This document shows positions 52,205 to 61,315 of a stretch of DNA of 64,000 nt, one piece after another. A program made the translations under genes and the position numbers. Position 1 is the first letter of the stretch. Every line of letters begins with the position of its first letter. This DNA is from JAFGMQ01 sp036733345 (lineage in GTDB: Bacteria; Desulfobacterota; DSM-4660; Desulfatiglandales; Desulfatiglandaceae): NCBI GenBank assembly GCA_036733345.1, contig DAINAR010000003.1:1-64000 (forward strand), given 5' to 3'. The notes below the pieces were generated by a model. It did not search any database. It worked only from the letters and a program-made list of their open reading frames with translations, and was not told the DNA's origin.

Positions 52205-53635
52205 ATGAACAGAAACGACAAACAAATAACCAATCCAGGGAATTTGCTTTCCCGCAGGCCAAGAGAGGAATGCGGGATTTTTGCAGTATATGGCCATGAG
52301 GATGCTGCCAAACTCACCTATTTCGGGCTCTATGCCTTGCAGCACAGGGGTCAGGAAAGTGCCGGCATTGTCATATCCAATGAAAAGATCGTTTCTGAAC
52401 ATAAGGACATGGGCCTTGTTCCTGATGTGTTTGACGAAGATACCCTGAACAGACTCAAAGGGCATATAGGTATCGGGCATGTGAGGTATTCCACAACAGG
52501 TTCATCCCTTCTTGTAAACGCTCAGCCGTTCAGGATTAAATTTTCCGGAAAGTCCCTTGCAATCGCACATAACGGCAACCTTGTAAATGCCCAAAATATT
52601 AGATCTGAGCTGGAAGATAATGGATCTATATTCCAGACAACCATGGACAGTGAAGTTGTGCTGCATCTGATTGCAAAACATCTCAGAATGGGACTGGAAC
52701 AGGCAATGGTTGAAACCATGGGCCGGATCAGAGGGGCCTATTCAATGCTTATTATGACTGAAGATACTATAATCGCGGCCAGGGATCCAAACGGCTTCAG
52801 GCCGCTTTGCCTTGGAAAGATTAACGGGGGTTATGTCATAGCCTCGGAAACCTGCGCATTTGATCTGGTGGAAGCCGAATATATAAGAGATGTTGAGCCG
52901 GGAGAGATCCTGATAATCAATAAGGATGGCCTTTTAAGTATTCCTTCTGTTGTAAAAACTAGAAAGAGCCACTGCATATTTGAGCTGATCTATTTTGCAA
53001 GGCCGGACAGTACGGTGTTCGGACGAAATGTATACATGTTTCGCAAAAAACAGGGTGAACTGCTTGCGGAACAATTTCCACTGGAAGTTGATCTTGTCAT
53101 GCCTTTCCCGGATTCCGGCAACTACGCTGCTATCGGCTATGCGAAGGCATCCGGTGTCCCTATGGAGATGGGCATGATAAGAAACCATTATATTGGCAGA
53201 ACTTTTATCCAGCCGTCTCAGAGCATGAGAGACTTCGGGGTAAAGGTCAAACTTAACCCTGTAAAGGAATTATTGAAAAATAAGCGGGTCCTGATCATAG
53301 AGGACTCGATTATTCGTGGGACCACTGCTCGAAGCAGAATTAAGACTTTGAGGAAGATGGGTACACGGGAAATCCATATGCTTGTCAGTTGCCCACCGCA
53401 CAGGTTCCCCTGTTTCTATGGAATAGATTTTTCAACAAAGGGTGAATTGATTGCATCCAGGAAATCAGTTGAAGAGATACGGGATTTTATAGGCCTGGAC
53501 AGCCTTGGATATTTAAGCATGGAAAATCTGGTTAAATCTGCATCTATTTCTGAAGACGAACTCTGCCTTGCCTGTTTTAACGGCGAATATCCGGTTCCTG
53601 TTGACGAGAATTACTGCAAATACTGCCTTGAATGA
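52205..53635 (+). CDS. purF: Amidophosphoribosyltransferase
   Basis: A 476-residue first enzyme of purine synthesis, of the Bacillus type with a propeptide and Fe-S cluster. The catalytic Cys is C23 in RREECGIFAVYGHE-like context (REECGIFAVYG), so 22 residues are removed. Cluster Cys are in CPPHRFPCFYG and ELCLACFNGEY, CKYCLE. The PRPP motif is VLIIEDSIIRGTTARS. It is the last gene of the glnA run, 58 bp after carB, and converges with the MgtC-family gene after 15 bp. Confidence 0.97.
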   Translation: MNRNDKQITNPGNLLSRRPREECGIFAVYGHEDAAKLTYFGLYALQHRGQESAGIVISNEKIVSEHKDMGLVPDVFDEDTLNRLKGHIGIGHVRYSTTGSSLLVNAQPFRIKFSGKSLAIAHNGNLVNAQNIRSELEDNGSIFQTTMDSEVVLHLIAKHLRMGLEQAMVETMGRIRGAYSMLIMTEDTIIAARDPNGFRPLCLGKINGGYVIASETCAFDLVEAEYIRDVEPGEILIINKDGLLSIPSVVKTRKSHCIFELIYFARPDSTVFGRNVYMFRKKQGELLAEQFPLEVDLVMPFPDSGNYAAIGYAKASGVPMEMGMIRNHYIGRTFIQPSQSMRDFGVKVKLNPVKELLKNKRVLIIEDSIIRGTTARSRIKTLRKMGTREIHMLVSCPPHRFPCFYGIDFSTKGELIASRKSVEEIRDFIGLDSLGYLSMENLVKSASISEDELCLACFNGEYPVPVDENYCKYCLE

Positions 53636-53650
53636 CAAAATATGAATTAA

Positions 53651-54127
53651 TTAGATATTTTCTTCTCTATTTTTTATGGAGTCTCCATTTCTTGAATGTG
53701 CCCCGGCTCGCAGGCTTGAAAACCTGTTTTCGATTACCCCGATGCCAAACAGAAATAATAATGTAATTACTGCAATAACAATTGCTTCCAGGAAATGATT
53801 GAATCCTATCATTGAACCTATTCCGGCCAGTACCCAGATTACGGACGCGGATGTAATTCCTACTACCAATCCTTCGCGGGCAATGATGACGCCTGCTCCG
53901 AGAAATCCAATGCCTGTAACAACCTGGCCCAGGACACGTGTTACATCCACATTTGCGCCTGAGTTTGCTGCTCCCAAGCTGATAAAGATATTTGTGCCAA
54001 GACAGATAAAGATGCTTGTCCGGATCCCTGATGGCTTTCCTTTTAATTGCCTTTCAAGGCCTATAATACCCCCGCATAAAATGGATAGAACGATTTTTAT
54101 CCAGAATTCTATTGTAGTAATATCCAT
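53651..54127 (-). CDS. MgtC/SapB family membrane protein
   Basis: A 158-residue protein with four or five hydrophobic helices. The family segment CGGIIGLERQLKGKPSGIRT (about 19-38) with the conserved acidic residue, and VVTGIGFLGAGVIIAREG, identify MgtC/SapB. Members are linked to Mg2+ limitation or to control of F-ATPase; function here is not known. It converges on purF. Confidence 0.9.
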   Translation of the reverse strand: MDITTIEFWIKIVLSILCGGIIGLERQLKGKPSGIRTSIFICLGTNIFISLGAANSGANVDVTRVLGQVVTGIGFLGAGVIIAREGLVVGITSASVIWVLAGIGSMIGFNHFLEAIVIAVITLLFLFGIGVIENRFSSLRAGAHSRNGDSIKNREENI

Positions 54128-54459
54128 TGTTTTATATTCTTACTGAATTTGTAATTTATCTTTAAAATAATAGTACTGTTAAATAATGCTCATGTTAAAA
54201 AAAGAATAAACTTTGACTGAATTGACAATCAATCAACAGTCGAGCAACCGCAAGAAAACTATATTATATTAAACCCTCATAAATCAGTAGTCCATAATAA
54301 AGTTGGAACCATGACATGGGTAGTATCCGCAGGCAGATCATGATGAAACCTTGGTTAGGGGAGGTGCAGATATTTCAATGAAAAGGCAAGCGTAGTTTCG
54401 CTCTGATCAGCCGGCAGATGCAGGCCCGGCATATCGAAATCACAGAGCTGGGATATGAA
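54128..54459. other. Gene-free spacer with a GC-richer block
   Basis: A 332-bp spacer between the MgtC-family gene and the MscS-like gene stop. The first part is AT-rich; 54310-54459 is richer in GC. No gene, RNA or strong hairpin was recognised. A frame from 54378 reading toward 54515 is open but enters the gene on the other strand. Confidence 0.5.
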
Positions 54460-55680
54460 TTAGCCGGTTCTAAATCCCTTAAAATCGCTTCCTGCTGGAT
54501 TCTGAAAAATCTTTAATTCAAAATGAGGTACAACAGCAAATATATGGTCGAATATGTCCGACTGAATATCTTCATATTTGGCCCATTCAGTTGTATTGGC
54601 AAACACATATATTTCTATCGGAAGGCCGGTTGGTCCGGGATCGAGCTGGCGCACTAAAAAAGTCAGGTTGGTATTTATATCCTCTCTCCGTTTGAGGTAT
54701 TCCTTTAAATAGGCCCTGAACGTACCTATGTTAGTAAGCCTTCTACCGTTTACCGGGACAGTGACATCTATATTGTATTTTTTGTTGTATTCTTCAATTT
54801 CACTTTTTCTGGTCTTAAGATATTCTGAAAGTGATTGTATCTTTGAAAGCCTTTCATAAAGATCATCATCCAGAAACTTAACGCTTGAAAGGTCGATATA
54901 AATAGAACGCTTAATCCTCCTTCCGCCTGTTTCTTTCATGCCGCGCCAGTTTTTGAAGGATTCTTCAATCAGTTTATAGGTAGGAATGACAGTAATAGTC
55001 TTGTCCCAGTTCTGGATTTTGACAGTATGAAGCGCGATATCTATAACATCACCGTCAGCACCGTATTTCTGAACCTCAATCCAGTCGCCTTTTTTTATCA
55101 GATCATAGGAAGATATCTGAATGCTTGCAACAAATGAGAGTATTGTATCTCGAAATACAAGAATAATAACAGCAGTCAGAGCGCCAAGCCCGGTGATAAG
55201 GGTCCATGGCTTCTGAGCTGTTAAAATTCCGACGACTATTATTACACCAAATATATAAATGAATATCTTAATGAGTTGAACATAACCTTTTATCGGACGG
55301 TCACGGAATCTGGGTATCCTTTCATAAATATTATTCAGGGAGTTTGTTAATGAGCCGAATATGAGCAGGAATATCAGAACCATCAGGGCATTAAGAATCT
55401 TTCCGATAAGGCTCCCTGCGTCCGGGAGAAGATAAACAAACTGCTGCAGAACAAGAACGGGCGGAATATATGATATCCTCCTGAGCAGCTTCTCATTTAA
55501 TACTATGTCATCCCATTCAATGCTTGTTTTGCTGACGACTTTTGATATGTATTTCAGAATAATTTTTTTTGTAATTACATAAGAAATAAACGCAAGAAAG
55601 AGGATACCCAGAAATTTTATGTTTTCAATCAATACCGGGTATTGTTCAAGCCATTTATTGATATTGAAGATGGTTTCCAA
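54460..55680 (-). CDS. MscS-family mechanosensitive channel, YbdG-like
   Basis: A 406-residue MscS-family channel: four or five N-terminal helices, the pore-lining helix and beta domain around GDWIEVQKYGADGDVIDIAL (about 198-217), then a YbdG-type C-terminus with GRRLTNIGTFRAYLKEYLKR (the E. coli YbdG pattern) and LPIEIYVFANTTEWAKYE. It probably releases solutes on osmotic downshift. The small MscS C-terminal portal helix is replaced by the longer YbdG domain. Confidence 0.88.
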   Translation of the reverse strand: METIFNINKWLEQYPVLIENIKFLGILFLAFISYVITKKIILKYISKVVSKTSIEWDDIVLNEKLLRRISYIPPVLVLQQFVYLLPDAGSLIGKILNALMVLIFLLIFGSLTNSLNNIYERIPRFRDRPIKGYVQLIKIFIYIFGVIIVVGILTAQKPWTLITGLGALTAVIILVFRDTILSFVASIQISSYDLIKKGDWIEVQKYGADGDVIDIALHTVKIQNWDKTITVIPTYKLIEESFKNWRGMKETGGRRIKRSIYIDLSSVKFLDDDLYERLSKIQSLSEYLKTRKSEIEEYNKKYNIDVTVPVNGRRLTNIGTFRAYLKEYLKRREDINTNLTFLVRQLDPGPTGLPIEIYVFANTTEWAKYEDIQSDIFDHIFAVVPHFELKIFQNPAGSDFKGFRTG

Positions 55681-55862
55681 TTTAGCATGTTCCTTCCATA
55701 TTGCTGAATATTCTTTTTGAACAAATTAACAGAAGTAGGTGCCAAAGACAAGTCGAAGATACCGCTCTCTTATCCAAGGAAAGAGTTATTAGAATCCGCA
55801 GAGAAAATGTTTGTTCAAAGCAATGATCAGATCTGTTTCCTGTTGACCAAATCCCTACGATA

Positions 55863-56966
55863 TCAGGCGTTGACGCCCGCCAGTTCTTCCAGCAAACCAA
55901 GGTATAACCGCGCTGCGTCTATCACCTGCGGAACGGAAATCGACTCCTCATTGGTATGGGCCACAGAAAGATGGCCGGGTCCAAGAACAACCGGCTTGAT
56001 GCCGGACTGCCATAGAAGCGGGGCGTCAGAATCGCTTCGAAACGTATCGGCATTGAAATCAAGTTCAGCATTGTGAAACGCAGATTCAATGACTCTTGCC
56101 ATTTCGCCGCGTAATGGTAGACGGTATCCGTTATGGATGGTTGACAGAGAGAATTGCTTTCTGTCCCCTTCCATGCGGCTTTCCACCATTTCTTCCAGTT
56201 CGGCTGTCAGCTCGCCAATCGAATACTGGGTAGGCATATGGAGATCCAGATAGGCTGTGCAGAAATCCGGTGCAGCGAATCCCGCCTGGGAACTCTGCAT
56301 GTCTCTTACGTTATAGAGTATGTCACTTTTGTGCTGTTCAACATGTTCTATTAATATATTCAGCAGATCCAGCATGTTCTTGACGGCATTTTGTCCAGGA
56401 CGGGATACTGATGCGTGAGAACGTTTTCCCCGTGTAGTCAAGGCAATTTCCACATAGCTGAAATGAGCAAAGCATGCCTTCAGATCAGTTGGTTCGCCGA
56501 TAACTGCCCAGTTGAAACGAAAATCCCTGCACAGGGCTATTGCTCCGTCACCGGTTTCTTCTTCTCCCACCACCAGGGCCAGCGCGGCAGGAAAATCATG
56601 GTCGGGATATGATTGTCGGAATGAAAGAAAGGCCTCAACCATTGCGGCGCAGCCGCCTTTCATATCTGCAGATCCCAGGCCATACAGAATGTTTTCATCA
56701 AGATCAGAACGGTAGTTGTCATAATCAAACGCTGGAACGGTATCCACATGACCAACCATCACGACTGGTGGAGGCTCTTTTCCTGACAGGAGTATAAGAT
56801 TATACCTGTCTTCTGAAACTACCTGCTTTTGTACCACTATTCCACTGAGTTCAAGGTAATTCCGAAGATATTCAATAATTTCTTCCTCTTTACCGGAAGG
56901 ACTGTAAATGTCCACGAGGTCAGTCAGCAGGTTTTGAAGCCGATCTCTGTTTATTTTAACTGGCAT
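55863..56966 (-). CDS. M20-family amidohydrolase/peptidase
   Basis: A 367-residue M20 metal-dependent hydrolase of the ArgE/DapE/LysK type. Metal ligands and base: VMVGHVDTVP (His, Asp), GSADMKGGCAAMVEA, VVGEEETGDG (Glu pair), IGEPTD and the late GPGHLSVAHTNEESI. The substrate is probably an N-acyl amino acid or dipeptide; the sequence does not decide. It overlaps the GNAT gene upstream by 11 bp. Confidence 0.85.
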   Translation of the reverse strand: MPVKINRDRLQNLLTDLVDIYSPSGKEEEIIEYLRNYLELSGIVVQKQVVSEDRYNLILLSGKEPPPVVMVGHVDTVPAFDYDNYRSDLDENILYGLGSADMKGGCAAMVEAFLSFRQSYPDHDFPAALALVVGEEETGDGAIALCRDFRFNWAVIGEPTDLKACFAHFSYVEIALTTRGKRSHASVSRPGQNAVKNMLDLLNILIEHVEQHKSDILYNVRDMQSSQAGFAAPDFCTAYLDLHMPTQYSIGELTAELEEMVESRMEGDRKQFSLSTIHNGYRLPLRGEMARVIESAFHNAELDFNADTFRSDSDAPLLWQSGIKPVVLGPGHLSVAHTNEESISVPQVIDAARLYLGLLEELAGVNA

Positions 56967-57441
56967 GTTTGGGCTCCAGGTTCATGGTGAGATATATCTG
57001 GCTGGTTGGTCGGGAAAAACCTTTGCTGGTGAAGAATTCCAGGGCTTTGTCATTTCTGGCTTCTACATCCACCAGCAGCATGGGAACCTTTTTTTCCTGC
57101 ATGTATGCCAGGAATTTATCAAACAGGAGCGATGCCAATCCTTCTCTCTGGTGATCCGGGTGTATGCCAAGCCATTCCAGGTAACCATAAAACCTGGAAG
57201 ATTTATATTTATCCACAACATATGATAAGAGAAATCCAACAATCTCTCCTTTTAAGTCTGCGACAAAACACCCTTCCGGATCCGAAGTGAAATAATCAGT
57301 AACCTGGGTTTCATCCCAGATTCGATACAGATTTGGGTTTTCCTGCAATGTATAGAGTTTTTCACCGAGGTGAAATACAGGAGCCAGGTCGTCAATTCCC
57401 AGGTTCCTGATACTGTAAATAGATTCTGGTTTTTTCGACAT
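56956..57441 (-). CDS. GNAT-family N-acetyltransferase
   Basis: A 161-residue acetyltransferase with the acetyl-CoA loop HPDHQREGLASLLFDKF (about 94-110) and a C-terminal VEARNDKALEFFTSKGFSR. GAGGG lies seven bases before the ATG. It is translationally coupled to the M20 gene, so the two may act on the same N-acyl compound; this is inference. Confidence 0.88.
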   Translation of the reverse strand: MSKKPESIYSIRNLGIDDLAPVFHLGEKLYTLQENPNLYRIWDETQVTDYFTSDPEGCFVADLKGEIVGFLLSYVVDKYKSSRFYGYLEWLGIHPDHQREGLASLLFDKFLAYMQEKKVPMLLVDVEARNDKALEFFTSKGFSRPTSQIYLTMNLEPKHAS

Positions 57442-57510
57442 AACTGATTTCCCTCATTCTGTATTTGCGTTTTGATCATAATACGGGATCAGTATATCAC
57501 AGTGAAAAAC

Positions 57511-58542
57511 TTATGTCTCCCGAAGTGATCTGTAATTGCGCTTGAAAGTAATTTTATTAGTTCTATTATCCTCTTTGAATTCAATTCTTGAAGGATTGCC
57601 TTCTGCCCTGTAAATTTTACCATTTGATATATTAAAAACCGAAGACCATATAGTATCGAAATTTAATACCCTATGGTACTGACACATAAATCCATGTTTT
57701 CCGCTGAGTATATTTTCAGCATGTTCAATGCCGTTAATATAGTCAACATTTTTTAAGGCATCGTACGCCGTTTGATATCTAATGTCAGATGAAAAAATAA
57801 GACATGCATTATAACAGGTCATTTCCCTTGAAATAAAATGGTTGGCTGCTACGATAAAGTTATCATCTGATGCTGGTTCTCTAAAAAATATGTTTTTTGG
57901 CGTACACTCTGCAACTGCCATATCACCCACTTTATCTGCCAGTATTATGCTGCAGGCTGAAGCTATTGGCAGGCTTTTTAAGGCGTTTATTGCTTCCTTT
58001 GTGGTTGCACATTTTTCAAGCAGATAGCGGACCAGGAATACGGAATTAATACCCGGCACAATAAAGGTGGGTACAATAAATTCCATGGCAACGGCTAAAC
58101 CATATTCATTCAATCCCTCTTCAAAATTAATCATGGAGGAGGTGTTGCCAATGAATGAGTATCCGCTGTCAAGTTTATATAATACACTTTTACTTGCTTT
58201 TTTAAGGAACGGAGGCAGGTCATTATTCCTGCCGTAAATGACGTTACCATTTTTAGTAAAACAAAAGGTGGTACAGCCATGGAGATCGTGACAGCACCCC
58301 ATGCATAACAGCCATGAAGCAAACTCTTCATAGGAAAAATTCAATCCATCTGTAATTCCGCGGATTTCATCACAAACTTCGGGAAAGACCTCTGATAATA
58401 TTTTTTGGGATTTCGCACCAAAATCTTTCTGAAACCTGTTGAGATCTATCAGTTTATAAAAATCGACATGTTGCTTTTTTAACATTTTACCGAAATGTAA
58501 ACCGATTTCATAATGGCCGCCTTTTAATCTTGGGTGGTACAT
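57511..58542 (-). CDS. AAT/C45-type Ntn amide hydrolase
   Basis: A 343-residue protein of the isopenicillin-N acyltransferase-like family (PF03417). The probable autocatalytic nucleophile is C90 in DLHGCTTFCF, followed by VIYGRNNDLPPF. These enzymes split themselves before this Cys and then hydrolyse amides; the substrate is unknown. I use the ATG at 58542, with AAGGAGGA just upstream; an earlier ATG at 58629 has none. No signal peptide is visible, so it may act in the cytoplasm. Confidence 0.8.
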   Translation of the reverse strand: MYHPRLKGGHYEIGLHFGKMLKKQHVDFYKLIDLNRFQKDFGAKSQKILSEVFPEVCDEIRGITDGLNFSYEEFASWLLCMGCCHDLHGCTTFCFTKNGNVIYGRNNDLPPFLKKASKSVLYKLDSGYSFIGNTSSMINFEEGLNEYGLAVAMEFIVPTFIVPGINSVFLVRYLLEKCATTKEAINALKSLPIASACSIILADKVGDMAVAECTPKNIFFREPASDDNFIVAANHFISREMTCYNACLIFSSDIRYQTAYDALKNVDYINGIEHAENILSGKHGFMCQYHRVLNFDTIWSSVFNISNGKIYRAEGNPSRIEFKEDNRTNKITFKRNYRSLRET

Positions 58543-58694
58543 AGTAATTCCTCCTTTTAAAAGATTACAGAGGAATAAAAATTTAATGTCAATATTGAAA
58601 ATACTATATTTTGCAAGTTGGCAGGGCATTATGAAATATAAGGTTAAAAGAGCAGGGGGGCAGGGTGGATCATTTCGAATTGTCAGAAATCCAC

Positions 58695-59489
58695 TCAGGC
58701 ATTTTGAATCAGGCTTTCAATCGCTTCCATATATTCGTTCAGGCCGATCATCATTATATCGTTATGGCCGGCTTCGGGTATAAAAAGGGAATATTTTCTG
58801 GCGGCTCCTGAAAGTTCGTAAAGTGCTTTTCCCTCGGTTGCAGGAATGATCTCATCCCATTGGCCATGGATGATGAGAGTGGGGATTGTCACATCTTTAA
58901 TCTTCAGGTCATTGCCGAATCCGATGGGGTTTTCAATATCCTTAAAGAGGTGCAGAACTCCTATTCTCTCAAGCTGGTTTCTGGCACTTGCAAAACCGCT
59001 TTCAATAATAAGTCCATTAAGTTCTTTCTGATAATTGTATGCGATTTCTATAGCAGGTGCACTTCCCAGAGATCTGCCCATAACAAAAATTCCGCCGTTG
59101 AACCCCTGTTCCTTTAAAAATTCCTTAAAGTCATGGAATATGGGGTGGGTGTCCTTAATCATGGCTGTACAGGTAGGGCTTCCATCGCTCATTCCATATC
59201 CGCGGTAGTCGGTCACATAGAGATTGAGGCCACATTGGCTATACACAGGTGCTACGTAGTCATAATCAGGAGCTGTTTCACCATTGCCGTGAAAAAAGAT
59301 TATATTGGGTGCATCGCTGCTGGACGGATAGAAACGGCAGCAGACAGATACTCCATTATCTACAGTGACAAAACGATTCACAGCTTTCGGACTTTCCGAT
59401 TCTCTGGAAATTTCCCTTCGAGGGAAAAAAATTCTGTAGAGGATCTCTGGATGGTCATGGAGCGCAAGGCCTTTATCAAAATCTATCAT
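58695..59489 (-). CDS. Alpha/beta hydrolase
   Basis: A 264-residue serine hydrolase of the alpha/beta fold. Oxyanion-region FFHGNGETAPDYD, GYGMSDGSPT, nucleophile elbow GRSLGSAPAIEIA, Asp in IHGQWDEIIPATEG and His in EAGHNDIM form a full set of catalytic residues. The substrate is unknown. It reads minus and lies 150 bp downstream of the AAT-type gene start. Confidence 0.88.
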   Translation of the reverse strand: MIDFDKGLALHDHPEILYRIFFPRREISRESESPKAVNRFVTVDNGVSVCCRFYPSSSDAPNIIFFHGNGETAPDYDYVAPVYSQCGLNLYVTDYRGYGMSDGSPTCTAMIKDTHPIFHDFKEFLKEQGFNGGIFVMGRSLGSAPAIEIAYNYQKELNGLIIESGFASARNQLERIGVLHLFKDIENPIGFGNDLKIKDVTIPTLIIHGQWDEIIPATEGKALYELSGAARKYSLFIPEAGHNDIMMIGLNEYMEAIESLIQNA

Positions 59490-59610
59490 AATTATCTCCC
59501 ATTGTTTCCTGCTGTCTGGAGTAGATCAAGATCGGGATATTGATATACAAACAATAATTTTCAAATAACAGATTTTTAAAAACAGTGAAAGCCCATTTTC
59601 AGGAATAATA

Positions 59611-60039
59611 TCAGAAAACTTCCCAATCCTCTATATCTCCGATGACTGCATTGAATATTGGATGGGGTTTGATGGTTTTGGTTTTATTCAGCTTTATATA
59701 TAATTCAGTGTTTCTTTGTTTAAGCTTGCCGAGCAGGTGTAGGAATTCATATTCCAATTGTCCGGTTGTTACAGGAATTCTGTCATCAAATGCTGAATTA
59801 GTAATTTTACTTCTGTCAAAGTGATAGCCTCGTTTGTCAGCTTCATCAGCTATATGTTTTAAGTATGCGGCGATAGCTCCGACCGGATTTATTGCAGCTT
59901 TAAAACGTATTAACTGGGGATGATTTCTGTATCCTCTGGTATTTCCCTGCAGGACTTTCTGTGCCAAAAGACCCTCCCTCCAGAGTGCGACCAGTCCCCT
60001 GGAATCTAAATTGCACGGATGAATTGACCAGAGCCTCAT
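59611..60039 (-). CDS. Pyrimidine-dimer DNA glycosylase (DenV-like)
   Basis: A 142-residue protein matching the Pyr_excise/DenV family: MRLWSIHPCNLDSRGLVALW at the start, then LLAQKVLQGNTRGYRNHPQL and ADKRGYHFDRSKI. Such enzymes cut at UV dimers and process the abasic site. It is a second UV-repair gene in the window, beside uvrA, but far from it. The start ATG is followed directly by the family start residues. Confidence 0.82.
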   Translation of the reverse strand: MRLWSIHPCNLDSRGLVALWREGLLAQKVLQGNTRGYRNHPQLIRFKAAINPVGAIAAYLKHIADEADKRGYHFDRSKITNSAFDDRIPVTTGQLEYEFLHLLGKLKQRNTELYIKLNKTKTIKPHPIFNAVIGDIEDWEVF

Positions 60040-60094
60040 GCTTTTTCCTGATATAACTCCAGGTTAAAATTCATATTTAAGGCCCTCGTATTCC

Positions 60095-60700
60095 TCAATT
60101 TGTTTCGCTTTCAATGACAGAACGAATACTGCAATACCTGTTGGCGCTGAGCCTGCCGAGGACATCCAGGCCGAACCAGTCAATTTCTTTCTGGTTCTTC
60201 AATAAATTATCCTGCACATGAACAAGCTGTACCCGTCCAAGAATCAAATTACCTGCATCAGGACCTTCACTCACAGTGACAATTTGTTCAAGGGTACATT
60301 CAAATGAAATCCTGGCCTCCTGGACTCTGAAAGGTTTTATCTTTTTTGAGGGAATCCAGTGGATACCCTTTATTGAATCCTTATCGCTTCCATAAGGCAA
60401 TGGCCTGGCTGAGAACTCCATGACGGAAAGGAGATCTACCGAAACAATGTTTATGACAAACTCAGGAACCTTTCGGATGTTTATCGCTGTATCTTTCATT
60501 GATCCATCTGAACGGTTGACCAGTGAGAAGGCAAGGACAGGAGGCGACCACGATACTCCTGTGAAAAAACTGAATGGGGCCAGATTTGTCTGGCCGTCCG
60601 TATTAATGGTGGATACCCACGCTATAGGTCTGGGTATTATCGAACTTGTAATGAAATCATGAGCGTCTCTTGGTTTAAAATCTTTCAAGTCAATTTCCAT
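60095..60700 (-). CDS. Flavin-reductase-fold protein (FMN split barrel)
   Basis: A 201-residue protein of the flavin reductase/FMN-binding split-barrel family: IIPRPIAWVSTINTDGQTNL, APFSFFTGVSWSPPVLAFSL and VPEFVINIVS. It is likely a flavoprotein reductase; partners are not evident. It stands alone on the minus strand. Confidence 0.87.
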   Translation of the reverse strand: MEIDLKDFKPRDAHDFITSSIIPRPIAWVSTINTDGQTNLAPFSFFTGVSWSPPVLAFSLVNRSDGSMKDTAINIRKVPEFVINIVSVDLLSVMEFSARPLPYGSDKDSIKGIHWIPSKKIKPFRVQEARISFECTLEQIVTVSEGPDAGNLILGRVQLVHVQDNLLKNQKEIDWFGLDVLGRLSANRYCSIRSVIESETN

Positions 60701-60767
60701 AGCTGAAAAACTCCTGGTTAGGTTCGGTTAGGAAAAAATATTGAATACAGTAGCGGGATTTTTCTGA

Positions 60768-61262
60768 TTAGGGAAAATAACATTCAAATCGTTGTTCCTT
60801 TACTTGAGTTCCCCACTGGCTTCCTTTATGTTCCTCAACAAGATTGAAACCGGCCTTCTCATACAGATGCCTTGCTGCGCCGAGCCCCTCAAATGTCCAT
60901 AAATAAGCCTTTTTATACCCTTTATCCCTGCAAAAATTCATGGCGGTTTTTATGAGAAGGTTACCTGCTCCCTTTCCCTGCAGCGCCTCAGAGATTATAA
61001 ACCAGCGTAGATGTGCACCGTCATTTTCCGCATGAATGCCGTCAATACAAATAGATCCTTCTATGCGGCCGTTTGCCGAAACAGTCCAGAACCCATCCCG
61101 GTTTTCATCAAAACGCCTAAGAAAATCAGAGAGTTCATTAGCGACCTTGGCTTCAAAAAAGAGCCCGAATCCCCAGTGGTTATAGTAATAATCGCCATGG
61201 AGTTCAGCAACACGTCCTAATGATCCGGGTATATAACCCCTGACTATTTTGATATCTGACAT
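60768..61262 (-). CDS. GNAT-family N-acetyltransferase
   Basis: A 164-residue acetyltransferase. GYIPGSLGRVAELHGDYYYN at the start and SEALQGKGAGNLLIKTAMNF (about 92-111, acetyl-CoA loop) plus RHLYEKAGFNLVEEHKGSQW are typical of the MarR-linked GNAT subgroup. The substrate is unknown. It ends 67 bp past the flavin-reductase-type gene start. Confidence 0.88.
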   Translation of the reverse strand: MSDIKIVRGYIPGSLGRVAELHGDYYYNHWGFGLFFEAKVANELSDFLRRFDENRDGFWTVSANGRIEGSICIDGIHAENDGAHLRWFIISEALQGKGAGNLLIKTAMNFCRDKGYKKAYLWTFEGLGAARHLYEKAGFNLVEEHKGSQWGTQVKEQRFECYFP

Positions 61263-61315
61263 CTTAATACATGCTTCATTACAATAATTTATTTTTTATA
61301 TGTTTGTTTCCAGTA

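Noticed and set aside
54378..54515. Plus-strand frame reading SRQMQARHIEITELGYELAG as a gene remnant
   Set aside because: Short, no start or ribosome binding site, and it runs into the 3' end of the MscS-like gene on the other strand. I do not recognise a family.
55717..56076. A 119-codon plus-strand frame
   Set aside because: Most of it is antisense to the M20 hydrolase gene, and the part in the spacer has no conserved features.
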